Part shown: positions 43,853-54,921 of the stretch, piece after piece
Numbering within the stretch: position 1 is the stretch's first letter
Layout of the letters: every line of letters begins with the position of its first letter
NCBI GenBank assembly: GCA_017893485.1
Contig: CM030366.1
Coordinates: 104,195,796 to 104,259,795 of the forward strand
Source: Hemerocallis citrina
Taxonomy: Eukaryota > Streptophyta > Magnoliopsida > Asparagales > Asphodelaceae
Reading direction: 5' to 3'
DNA length: 64,000 bases
Translations under genes and position numbers: made by a program
Notes under the pieces: model-generated
What the model saw: only the letters and a program-made list of their open reading frames with translations
Databases searched by the model: none
Told to the model about the DNA's origin: nothing

Positions 43853-45964
43853 ATGTCTGTAGCTTCTGTCTCCGAAGAAGTCCCTTGGTCCGAGCCCTCC
43901 CTTGAAGTCGTCGAGGATTCGACTCCGACTCCGACCAAGGGCAAGACAGTGTTCGGCAAGGATTCGATCGTCCAGGATCCGAAGAGGATGGGGGAATTCG
44001 GACAACTGCCAGGGCCGTTGACAGGGCTCCATAGAGTTAGGCAGCTCCCGGAGGATCAGGCTGAGCGGATCGTCCATGGGAGGGGGAGGTCCTTTGAGTA
44101 GAATGCCGCGAGGGAGATGACGGAGGCGGACGATGCGGCGTCGATCCTGCGCGAGGAGGATCTGGCAGTGATCCGGGATTCTTTTCTCATCCCGGAGGAG
44201 TACGAACTTATGCTGCCGGGCCCCGGAGTTAGGGCCAACTCGCCACTGCCAGTGACGATGTGTTGCTGGCCGGTCGACGCCTTTATCGCCGGTGCTCGGC
44301 TACCTCTCCACGCGTTCGCCGTTACCGTGGTGAGTTGGTTCGGGGTCAGCCCCATCCAACTCATGCCGGACGCGTGGCGAGTGATAAATGGTTTTGTTCT
44401 CCACTGCCAGGCCGCAGGGATTGAGCCACAGCTGAACGTGCTTCGGACGTTATACCGGCTCCACCAAGGGAATAAGTTGGAGTACCGGTATTACTTGACT
44501 CCGAGGCACGGCGGCAGGCTCGTCATATGCCCCGACTCCATTAAGCACTGGCGAGAGAAGTGGTTGGTTGTGCGGAGTCGAGAGGCATGGCCGATCCCTT
44601 CGGACTGGATAGAAGGGGTGTCGAAGAGGACGAGGGCGATGCCGAAGCTCTCAGTAGAAGAAGAAGAGGCGGTCCGGATTCTCCTTGATCGGCCGAAGTA
44701 TGATTGGAGGGAGCTGACGGAGGACGTCCTCTACAAGGGAGGGCTCTGCCGCGTAGATCCCAGTACGCGGCTCTCGTCAAGTTCTTATTTCCCGTACTCT
44801 CTTCCTTGTTGTTTTCAATGTGTTAACCAATTTTTGCTTTTGATGCAGAAACCATGGACTACGACGCAGTATTGGCGCTTAGGACAGGGCTCGCAAGCAA
44901 GGCACCTAAGAAGTGCAAGAGGGTTGCATCCAAGCTGCCCTTGACCTCGAAGGTGCCGAGGATTGGAGCCTCTGTTGAGGAGGTGGAGGTCCTCGACAGT
45001 CCGGCTGTCACCGTGGCGGGGACTTCGGCTCCCGCATCTGTGGGCGAGTTCCCCATTGCTGCCGCCCTCGCCATGCCGACGCCGCCGCTGACGGTGGCAG
45101 GCGAGGAGCTCCTGACGGAGGAGCACAAGCGGATCCACATTCCGGACTGGCAGGTCCGGAGGTATGATGGGTTCCTCGAGAACTCGCTGGCGAGCATGCA
45201 AGCTGTCAAGCACCTCGCCACTCCGAAAGACCGAGCCGCCATGGAGGCCGGGAGAGAGGGCGACGACGTGATCGAGATCGCTCGTTAGGCAGTGTCGGTA
45301 AGCCTTGAGCTTTCTTTATTCATTGTACTCCCATAGCCCAAGTTTTTCTAACTCTCTTCGTTCTTCTTTGTTGCAGATCATCGTCCACTTCGGCCACCTC
45401 ACCGAGAGGTTGATAGCTCTGGAGAAGGAGCTGAAGCAGGTGTCCGACCAAGCTCGGAACGATAAAGCTCGGATGTCGAACGAGCTGGACAAACTCTGCG
45501 TCGAGCACGAGGGCAGGTCGGCGAGGGTCCAGCACCTCGAGGACGAGGTGACGAGATTGGAGGGCGAGCTCCTTCGTCAGAAGGAGGGGTCGGCCAAGCA
45601 GCTGGCCGAGGTCGAGGCTGCCAATGCTGCGGCTGTGAAGGCGGCGGAGGATGCGACCCTGGAGAAGGCGCAGGGATTCCTCGCCCAGAACATGGCGAAG
45701 GCCTTCGCCGCAGCCCTTGAACGGGTGTCGAAGGAGTACCCCGACGTGGACGTCTCGGGGTGGAGGCTGTTCCCCGGCCACGTTGAGGGTTTCGACCCTG
45801 AATCCGAGGGGGAGGAGGATGAAGGGGACGACGAAGCTGATGCCGGGGCCGGGGTCACTGGCGAGGCCCCCAGCACTGCGGTCACTCCGCTGGCAGTGGC
45901 GTCCCCTTCGGCGAAGTCAACCCCTACCCCAACTCGTCGCCCGGGGAAAGAGGTCGAGCCTTGA
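43853..45964 (+). pseudogene. Antisense gene 1 of Gypsy B (Transposase_28/PF04195-type), three exons
   Basis: Exons 43853-44780, 44849-45297 and 45377-45964 join in phase (the first donor gttctt is weak). The N-terminal half holds the domain called putative gypsy-type transposon: IPEEYELMLPGPGVRANSPL, VDAFIAGARLPLHAFAV, FGVSPIQLMPDAWRVINGFV. The C-terminal exon is a coiled coil (LTERLIALEKELKQV, LEDEVTRLEGELLRQKEG) followed by an acidic tail (EGEEDEGDDE). TAG codons at 44099-44101 and 45286-45288 interrupt the same frame. Such antisense genes are known between pol and the 3' LTR of Tat elements; their function is unknown. Confidence 0.82.
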
Positions 45965-46240
45965 CTCCGCTCCTCGTTTTCTTGTTTTGTTTGTTTTTTT
46001 TTGTTTTTCTTTTCAATCATTGTAACGCCTAATAGCGGACTGGCCACCGCTGCCTTTTCGAAATGAATGAAAAGAAAATCTTTCGAAGTATTGGTGTTCG
46101 GATCTCCGTCTTTTGCCCCTTTTTCGCCAAACATTCTCTTCTTGTTTCGAGAGTTTCTTGTTTTTAGAAAATTTTTTCCAAGTGTGGTGCTCCGGTAGTG
46201 TTCGATCTTTTTGCTGATTACTTCGATCTCTTTACAGCTT

Positions 46241-47158
46241 ATGGTGGCTGCCCAAGATGTCGAGCCTACGCGCTCGGACGAGGAAGCTCGAGCCGAGGCT
46301 GGCTTAGGGACGACGAGGTTGTGTCTGGCGAGGTGCCGAGAGCGGCTCTACGAAGTCGAGCTCGGATTGCGCCGAGCTGAAAGCGAGAAGAACCATCTCC
46401 AGCTCGTCCTCGGCCGGCGAGATATCGAGATTCGCCGTTTGGAAAGCAAGATCGCCGAGCTGACCCCCGCGGGAGAAGGTGAATATTCGCCAACTGCTTT
46501 CAGTAATGAGATTTAGATTCAGTGCATCCGTCATAACTTGTCCAAAATAACAGCGGAGAGGGATGACTTGCTTTCCGAGATACAGCATCTGCAGTCCGTA
46601 GAGACGAAGCTTCGGAGTGAGGGCGAGGGGCTGATGGCCGAAGTGGCCAAGTTAACGACCGAACGGGTCCAGTTGACTGCCGAGGTCGAAGCGCTGAAGA
46701 GAGCGACGGTGGATAAAAGCATCGAGGTCACCCATCTTCGGTGCCTCATTGCCAGCCGATCCGTTGTTTCGGACTCCGCGATACCACCTCGTTTCGAAGT
46801 TAACGTGAAAGACGACTCGTTGCGTGATCGGATCTCGGAGTTGGAGGCGGAAGTGGCTCGCCTCAAGCCGCATTCGGGACCTATCATCGTTCGAAGCACC
46901 TCGTGTACTCGCGCGGAGAGTGATCGGGGCATTACCTTCTACGAGATGGCGACCCGTCAGCGAATCGGCCATCCTAGTCCGGGGGACGCGCAGAGCTCGG
47001 TAGCAATTTCGTCGAGCAGAGCATCCGTCGGAGTAGCTACTAGAAGTGGTGCCGAGGATACGTCTCAATTCGCCGGCTTGGGGTCGCGCTCCGGAGACAA
47101 GCGTCGTCACTCTCGAGTGTCTCTGAAGCGGAATGCTCCGGCTCCAAAAAAGCGCTGA
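46241..47158 (+). pseudogene. Antisense gene 2 of Gypsy B, coiled-coil protein
   Basis: ATG at 46241 (MVAAQDVEPTRSDEEARAEA); the frame runs to 47158 with one TAG at 46514-46516, after which coiled-coil homology continues (ITAERDDLLSEIQHLQSVE, LTTERVQLTAEVEALKRA, ISELEAEVARLK). It ends with a basic tail (RNAPAPKKR). An AG acceptor just before the ATG (tttacag) suggests a 5' intron. No family recognised beyond a heptad-rich structure. It may be a second antisense transcript unit or a continuation of gene 1. Confidence 0.7.
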
Positions 47159-47509
47159 AGTCGTCGATTCTGCGAGCTTTTGTATATTTTTTTTTTGGCT
47201 AAGTGTAATAAGTCGGCATTGTAACTTTTTCTTTGACGAGTTGTAATCCTGCCGTGTCCATCTTTGTACCGCATCTGTTTCATCAATAAAAGTGTTGTTG
47301 CCGAACTTATGTGTTTTTTACTTTCGCGACTGTTGTCTGCTGCGCCGAGCCTAAGTCGGCCGCATACTTGTTTGTCGATCGGCAAGGGGAATGTTCGGCC
47401 AGTGGTGCCGAGCTTTGTCGCTGATGCCCGATCATGCTGTCTTGTGAGGCAAGTTCGGCGGCTGGCTCTCAAACTGTTGGGCCTCGGATTGTTGCTAGAG
47501 TAGTTCGGC

Positions 47510-48330
47510 AGTTATGATCGCGATCCCGAATGGCGAACTACTCCTAGCCTGCTTGGGAGCGATCATGCGAAGTATGATCGAGCCAGGTGTCGGGCTCCGA
47601 ACCATTGGCGAACTACCTCTTGCTCGCTTAGTAGCGAACTTGCGAAGTAGAATCGAACCAGGTGTTGGACTCCGAACCATCGTTAGATTAGTTTAAGGGT
47701 TGTGGGAGCATTTTCGAATGGCAAACTACCCCTAGCTCGCTTAGAAGCAAACTTGCGAAGTAGAATCGAGCCAAGTGTTGGACTCCGAACCATTCAACGG
47801 CTGTGGGAGCAATTCCGAATGGCGAGCTACTTCTAGCTCGCTTAGAAGCGAACTTGTGAAGTAGAATCGAGCCAAGTGTTGGACTCCGAACCATCGTTAG
47901 ATTAGTTTAAGGGTTGTGGGAGCATTTTTGAATGGCGAACTACCCCTAGCTCGCTTAGAAGCGAACTTGCGAAGTAGAATCGAGCCAAGTGTTGGACTCC
48001 GAACCATTCAACGGCTGTGGGAGCAATTCCGAATGGCGAGCTACTTCTAGCTCGCTTAGGAGCGAACTTGTGAAGTAGAATCGAGCCAAGTGTTGGACTC
48101 CGAACCATCGTTAGGTTAGTTTAAGGGTTGTGGGAGCATTTCCGAATGGCGAACTACCCCTAGCTCGCTTAGAAGCGAACTTGCGAAGTAGAATCGAGCC
48201 AAGTGTTGGACTCTGAACCATTCAACGGCTGTGGGAGCAATTACGAACGGCGAGCTACTTCTAGCTCGCTTAGGAGCGAACTTGTGAAGTAGAATCGAGC
48301 CAAGTGTTGGACCCCGAACCATCGTTAGAT
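47510..48330 (-). repeat. Tandem array, 107-bp unit with a 214-bp higher-order period
   Basis: Blocks with AGTAGAATCGAGCCAAGTGT and CTCGCTTAGAAGCGAACTTG repeat about every 107 nt. Two alternating versions (GCGAACTACCCCTAGCTC and GCGAGCTACTTCTAGCTC) give a 214-bp period, visible as GTTTAAGGGTTGTGGGAGC at 47691, 47905 and 48119. Confidence 0.9.
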
Positions 48331-48495
48331 TGAGGAGTTAAAAGCATAGAGATGTAACAGTATTAAACATATGAAAAAACTTTATTTATTAATATCTAAT
48401 GATCGGCTGCTTCTAAAGTTGCTAGCCGTTATTACAAGGAAAAATAAAAGAAGAGTACTACAATAGGAAAGGAATGGTTCGAGATCTCGAATTAC

Positions 48496-51400
48496 TTAGA
48501 GAGGCGTTGTTGCTTTCTCTTGGTATTTTATGAGATGGTCGGCATTCCAAGTCCGGGGTATCTCCCTGCCTTCGAGATCTTCTAGTTTGTACGTGCCGGG
48601 GCGGATTTCTTTAGAAATCTTGTAGGGTCCCTCCCAGTTTGGGGCCAATTTGCCTTTCTGACTAGGGAACGAGATGGCCAACTTCCGGAGGACCAGGTCT
48701 CCTTCTTTGAGGTCCGTTGGGCGGACTCTTTTGTTGTATGCTAGCTCGATCCTTCTTCGGTAAGTTTGCTGGCATATGGCAGCCCTATCTCGGATTTCGT
48801 CTATCAAATCTAGACTTTCTCTGAGCTCCTTAGCATTCTGCTATTCTTCATAAGCTATCAGGCGAGGAGAGGGTAACCCGACTTCTACGGGGATGATGGC
48901 TTCGGACCCGTAGGTGAGATTGAATGGGCTCTCGCCTGTTGGGGTCCGCTTTGTGGTGCGGTAATTCCAGAGCACATTGGGCAGCTGATCTACCCACAAG
49001 CCTTTGGAGCACTTGTCTAACCTCTTCTTAATGCCCGAAAGGATCTGTCGGTTGGCATTCTCGGCCTGGCCGTTAGACTGAGGATGAGAGACGGAGGAGA
49101 ACCGGTGTTGTATGGCGAGGTCTTCGCATAGGGCTCGGAAGGTAGCCCCAGTAAACTGTGCTCTGTTGTCAGTAATCAGGACCCTGGGGATGCCAAACCG
49201 GCAGATCACGTTCTTCCAGAAGAATTGAACAACCTTGTTTTCGTTAATCGTGGCCAGGGGCTCGGCCTCTATCCATTTCGAGAAATAGTCGATCGCCACG
49301 ACCAGGAACTTGAGTTGTCCTGGGGTTGGCGAAAACGGCCCTAGTAAATCCATCCCCCACATGGCGAAGGAGATCGAACTTGATAGGGAGGCTAGTGGTG
49401 CTTGTGGAAGGCGCCGGATGTCTGAGTACTTCTGGCAGGAGCTGCATTGCCGAACGTGTCGTTCGGCGTCCCGTAGGAGAGTGGGCCAGAAATACCCATA
49501 GTTCAGTACTTTGCGCGCCAGGGCTCTGGAGCCAGAATGGGCCCCGCCAATGCCCTCATGAAGTTCTTGCAGGGCGTAGTCGGCTTGCCCGGGGGAGAGG
49601 CATCTCAGGTAGGGCCGACCGTCCACCTGGGTGAAGGAGCGTTTATACAGGACGCCTCCGATTAGCGTGTAGCGCTCGGCTCGGGTTCTGACTCTCCTTG
49701 CTTCCTTCGGATCCTTGGGGAGGAGTCCGTCCCTTAAGAATTCGATGAGTGGCCTCATCCAGTTGTCTTCGAGGAGGAGAGGCAATGCTTCAACGGAGTC
49801 GGGTGTTTCGTCCTCTATGCTCGGCTTCAGGAGGACTTCTATCAATACAATCTGTTCGAGGCCTTGAAGGGAAGAGGATGCTAATTTGGACAGGGCGTCG
49901 GCTTGAGCATTTTCTTCTCGGGGGATCCTTTGGATGAGGGCCTCTTCAAACAGCGCCATGAGGATTTTAACTTTGGCCAAGTATTTAACCATCCTGTCAT
50001 CGCGGGCTTCGTACTCGCCAAGGACCTGATTGACGACCAACTGAGAGTCGCTGAAGATCCGTAGGCGTTGTGCCCCAGCATTTCGGGCCATTCCAAGACC
50101 GGCTATTAACGCCTCGTATTCAGCTTCGTTGTTCGAGGCTTTGAAGTTTATACGGAGGGAGTATTGAAGGATGAAGTCATCTGGGCCTGCCAGAATGACC
50201 TCTGCCCCGCTTCCCTCGTTGCAAGAGGATCCGTCCACATAAACCGACCAGACAGGTGGTCCCTTCACTGTTTGACTGGGCTCGGGGATAGTACTCTCAA
50301 CTATGAATTCGGCTAGTGCCTGTGCCTTGATCGCGGTCCGAGGCTGATAAGTTATATCATGTTGGCTCAGCTCGATCGACCATTTCATAAGGCGACCGGA
50401 AGTCTCGGGTTTGTGAAGAACCTGTTTCAGCGGCTGGTCGGTAAGAACGACCACCGAATGGGACTGAAAGTAGGGGCGAAGCTTTCTCGCGGCCATCACC
50501 AGGGCATAGGCCATTTTCTCAATCTTCGGGTACCGGAGCTCGGCGTCCCGAAGCACTTTGCTGACATAGTAGATGGGCTTCTGAGCCCGGTCTTCTTCCC
50601 TCACTAAGACTGCACTGAGGGTCTACTCCGAGGCTGCCAGGTAGAGGTAGAGGGGTTCGCCAGGGATCGGTTTACTAAGGAGAGGGGGATTGACGAGGTA
50701 AGCCTTGAGCTGGTCAAAGGACTCCTGTTGCTACTGCCCCCACTCAAATCCTTTAGCCCCCCTGAGGGCTTTGAAGAACGGGAGGCACTTCTCCCCGGAC
50801 TTCGACAGAAAGCGCCCTATTGCTGCTAGGCGACCAGTTAATCTCTGAACTTCTTTGACATTTCTTGGGGGGACCATGTCCAATATGGCCTTGATCTTCT
50901 CCGGGTTTTCTTCTATTCCTCGTTGGCTAACCATGAAGCCGAGGAACTTCCCTGATGAGATGCCGAACGCACACTTGTTCGGGTTAAGTCTCATATTGTG
51001 CTTTCTCAGAATGTCAAATGCCTCTTGGAGGTCGGTCACATGATCAATGCCTCAGATGCTCTTCACCAGCATGTCGTCAACATACACCTCCATGTTTCGG
51101 CCGATCTGAGCCTGGAAAACCTTGTTGACGAGGCGTTGGTATGTCGCCCCTGCATTCTTTAGGCCGAATGGCATGACCCTGTAGCAATAGAGGCCTTGGT
51201 CGGTCACAAAAGATGTCTTCGGGATATCCGGGGGGAACATTCTTATCTGATTGTAACCCGAGAAAGCATCCATGAAGCTGAGGAGCTCATGTCCCGAGGT
51301 TGCGTCAATCAAAGTGTCAATACTCGGCAGAGGGAAGGGATCTTTGGGGCAGGCCTTGTTGAGGTCGGTGAAATCAATACAAATCCTCCAAGTCCCGTTG

Positions 51401-54228
51401 GACTTCTTCACCATTACTACGTTTGACAACCACTCAGGGTAGTTTACCTCCTATATGAATCGGGCCTTCAACAGCTTGTCTACCTCCTCTTTTATAGCAA
51501 GCTGACGCTCGGGGGTGAACTTGCGCCTCTTCTGCTGAACCAGTTTGGACCCCGGATCAACGCTCAGGCGGTGGACTAAGAGTTCTTCGGAGATACCGAG
51601 CATATCTGCAGCTGACCATGCGAAGAGGTCTTGATTGCTTCGGATGCATTTTACAATATCTGAGTATAGGGCGGACGGGAGGGTCTTGCTAACAAAGAAC
51701 TTGTGGGTCGGCTCCTGCTCAGAGAAGAGTACCTCCTCCAATTCGTCCACCGACTCGGAAGTCGGCCGAGCAGCATCTTGGGGGATTTCCAGTGTTTCTA
51801 AGGAGAGGACGGGTCCGAGGGTAGAGGTCATATGACACTTGCGGGCCTGTTCCTGATTGCCCCTTACTTCTCCTACTCCGGCCCGAGTGGGGAATTTCAT
51901 TTTGAGATGATAGGCAGAAGGGACGGCTTCAAGGGCGGCCAGACCGGGCCGACCCAAAATAACATTGTAGGCTGCTGGGACATCTACGACCATGAAATCC
52001 ATCGACTCCGTTCGGGTAGTAGGAGTTTTTCCAGTGGTTACGTTGAGGGTAATCACCCCTTCAATAGTCACTGGCACTCCCGTGAACCCGTGGAGCGTGT
52101 AACCGGTGGGCTTGAGTCTGTCCCGCGAGAGCTTTAGGCCCTTAAAAGCATCGAGGAAGAGGATGTTGACGGAGCTGCCGTTGTCTACTAAGATCCTCTC
52201 CACTTTGAAGTTGGCCATGTGGAGACTGATGACGAGTGCGTCACAATGAGGGGTGCGGACACCCTCAAGATATTCGTCAGAGAAAGTGACGAGCATTCCG
52301 AGGCCTTTGGGAGGAGGGGTGGTTCGGACTGAGTTGACTTCTCTTATAAATGCTTTCCGAGAGGAGTTCGAGGAGCCCCCCATTGGACCCCCATGGATGA
52401 GGTGGAGGACTCGCTCTTCCTCAAAGTCTGGCGTCTCTTCTCGTTCCGGACGCTTGTTAGCCCCCCGAGGCTGGGGAGAAAGTTCGGCTCGGTCCTTTCT
52501 TACAAACTTCGTCAGCTGCCCCCTCTGGATAAGGGCTTCGATCTCGTTTTTCAGAGCACGGCAATCGTTGGTGTCATGCCCATGGTCCCGGTGATAATGG
52601 CACCATTTTTCTTTATCCCTCCTCTTGGCGGGGGTGTTCATCCTCGGAGCTGGAGGTAAGATCCCCTCCTTTTCGACTTCCATCAGAATAGTTGAGACGT
52701 TAGTGGTGAGGGGAGTGAACTTCTCGAATCTGGGGGAAGGTCGGCGCTGGCCGGCATTATCCTTCTGGAGCTTCTTAGCCCCTTCTTCTTCTGTTCCTTT
52801 TCTCTTAAACCCGGAGGAAGACCCCTCCCAGTTGGGTTGATGCTCGGCCTCTTCGGCCCGGATGTACTTTTCGCTGCGAAGGAGAAGGTCGGAAAAGTTC
52901 TGTGGAGGCTTCTTGGCGAGGGAGGAGCGGAGGTTGGAATTGAGGACATTAGATTGAAATGCTGCCGTAGCGACCGACTGGTCGAGGGATGCTATGGACC
53001 TGGCTTCAGCTGTGAACCTCTTCACATAGTCTCTCAGTTTCTCCCCCTTCTTTTGGTGGAGGTGCAATAGGGAGATGCTGGTTTTCTCAGCTCTACGGCT
53101 GCTTACGAAATGTGTGACGAAGAGGGTTTCGAACTGCTCGAAGGAGAATATTGAGGAGGGGGCAAGGCGAGAATACCACTCTCGAGCTGGTCCCTTGAGA
53201 GTTGCGGAGAAGGTTTTACAGAGGAGGGCATCGGAAGCTTGATGGAGGAGCATCAAAGTCTTAAAGCTTTCGATGTGATCAACTGGATCGGTCTCCCCGG
53301 TGTAAGTCTCAAATTGGGGAGGTTTGAAACCGAACGGCACAGGTGCATCTACTATGGTTCGGGAGAAAGGGGGTCGGCTAGGACGTAGGGTCCTCCCCCT
53401 AAGCTCCTCTTCTCGGTCTATCTGGCCCAGGCGACTCTCTACCTCATGAAGACGACGGTACATGGTGTCATCCCTCCGACGGTAATCAGCCGAGCCCCTA
53501 GACTCGTCTTCGTATGAGGGAGAACAAGGGCTACGACGATGGTAACTTCGGGAGCGACGAGGACTTGGGGTACGCCGGGAGTTGCTAGGAGCAGGACGAG
53601 GAGAGGGAGACCGTCGGCGAGGGCTTCGGACCGGGGGAGGAGATGGAGGCTTGGGTGCGATGGTGTTGGGACGGAGGTTGAGAGCTTGTAGGACGGTCGC
53701 TTGGAACTTTTGGAACTCGGCACGTGTGATGGGTGCCTCATTGTTCCTAGGCTGTTGCCGACCTGTGGGGGAGTGTGGCCTTCTTCGGTAGTGCTCGGGG
53801 GATTCTTTCCGACCTCTTCGGTTAGGGGACCTTCTGTACTCCTGGTGGCGAGGGTACCGCTCGTCCGGACGGTGTTGGCGGGAGGTTCCCTCTCGGGCCC
53901 GCTTCTCATCCAGGTGGCGGCAAAGGTCATCATCGTTCTGGCAGTTGGGGGCTGTATTATGGCAACCAGAGGCTCGGGGATGATGGGAGGCCATAGAGTC
54001 CGTAGAGGCGTTGTGGATGGAGACGTGCTCTTGGTGAAAAGGCTGTTTTTGAGGGTTAGGACCCTTCGGGGGTGGCTGATTAGGAGGAGGAAGGTCTTGT
54101 TGGAGCGGGTCTTCCGTGGTAGGGGGAAGTTGCCCTTGTTGCTGAGCGGGATTAGGGAGGACTTCTTGCTGCTGATCAGGGTTGGGTCCTCGGTTGGAGC
54201 CCCTTGATCTGACTTTCCCAGAAGGCAT
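48496..54228 (-). pseudogene. Gypsy B gag-pol, one frame of 1911 codons with five internal stops
   Basis: ATG at 54228 (MPSGKVRSRG). Gag: AREWYSRLAPSSIFSFEQFE, LRDYVKRFTAEARSI; zinc-finger-like CHYHRDHGHDTNDC. Protease: VDNGSSVNILFLDAF. RT: FTDLNKACPKDPFPLP, FMDAFSGYNQI, YVDDMLVKS. RNase H: VDGSSCNEGSG, NEAEYEALIAG, SDSQLVVNQ, NAQADALSKLA. Integrase: HSGSRALA...CSSCQKY (HHCC), WGMDLLGPF, ITDNRAQFTG, SNGQAENANRQ (DDE), and a C-terminal WEGPYKISKEIRPGTYKL. Stops are TAG 51451-51453, TGA 51052-51054, TAG 50731-50733, TAG 50623-50625 and TAG 48841-48843, with homology unbroken across each and no frameshift. The polyprotein drives copying and integration of the element; this copy cannot make it without readthrough. 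Confidence 0.93.
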
Positions 54229-54300
54229 GGCTGGAGAAGATCTGTTCACCAGGAAGAGGAGAGGTATCTATTCGTTAGTTTCCCACAGACGGCGCCAATC
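54229..54300 (-). promoter_or_regulatory. Gypsy B leader with primer-binding region
   Basis: Right after the 5' LTR the - strand reads GATTGGCGCCGTCTGTGGG. TGGCGCCGT fits the 3' end of a tRNA of the Asp type; the match beyond nine bases is not certain. Confidence 0.6.
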
Positions 54301-54921
54301 TGTTGCCGCTAAATTTGGTGTGGGGGCAAACAGATAGTATTTGTGGATTCTTAGGGAAACTGAATAGTAAACCTGTGTACCTGTTCTGTCGGGCTTCGAT
54401 CGTCGATCCCGCCGTAGACCTGCAAAAAGTGCGAGACATCGGGATTGTTCCCGGCGACGCACCCTCCGACGCTCAAGTCAGTAATCTGGAAGATTATGAA
54501 AGAGCGCAAAAACTGGAGAAAGATTGATTACCTCTTAATGGAGATGGATGGGGGGTATTTATAGGCGTCTTAGGGAACGGATTAGGAATGTAATCCTCGT
54601 GATCTGATAAGGAATATTCTCCTTGTAAACAGATTAGGAATGTAATCCCTAATTCCCAGTGGAGGGATAGGCATGAATCAGAGCCGTTGATTAGGATCTA
54701 ATCAGGAGCCCTAATTCTATCCCTCTGATCGGGCTTTATTGCTGGTTGAAACCCGCGCCCGATTAAAGCGGATCCGTTTGTGGGTTATTGGGTCTTCAAC
54801 GGAGAGACCCAGTACCCATCTCAGATCCTATTTGTAGGTGAAATTACCGTTTTACCCCTGGGCTTCAAGATTCGTGTCCGATTTGGACGGTTCCGATTAA
54901 CCCCCATTTTTAGCCATATCA
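54301..54921 (-). repeat. Gypsy B 5' LTR (621 bp)
   Basis: TG at the outer and CA at the inner end in the element orientation. Compared with 41407-42027 it has 24 differences by eye, none an indel. The - strand promoter box is listed separately. Confidence 0.95.
54556..54563 (-). promoter_or_regulatory. TATA box in Gypsy B 5' LTR
   Basis: The - strand reads CCTATAAATACC in the middle of the LTR; the same box is at 41662-41669 in the 3' LTR. It is the likely start region for genomic RNA. Confidence 0.6.

Larger units (their letters stand above)
41407..54921 (-). mobile_element. Gypsy B, complete Tat-lineage LTR retrotransposon (13,515 bp), TSD ctagg
   Basis: Two LTRs of 621 bp (TG...CA) and an exact 5-bp duplication ctagg at 41402-41406 and 54922-54926 bound the element. 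Order on the - strand: 5' LTR, primer-binding region, gag-protease-RT-RNase H-integrase in one frame, a 107/214-bp array, two genes in antisense, a 58-bp array, 3' LTR. Antisense genes between pol and the 3' LTR are known in Tat-type elements. It is inserted in the right TIR of the MULE, so it is younger than the MULE insertion. Confidence 0.95.

Noticed and set aside
45305..45376. N-terminal part of the open frame before the coiled coil
   Set aside because: It is intron sequence (pyrimidine tract and ttgcag acceptor); homology and coiled coil start at 45377.
54249..54249. Gypsy B gag start at 54249
   Set aside because: That codon is GTG; the ATG at 54228 aligns with the Gypsy A gag start ATGCCTCC.
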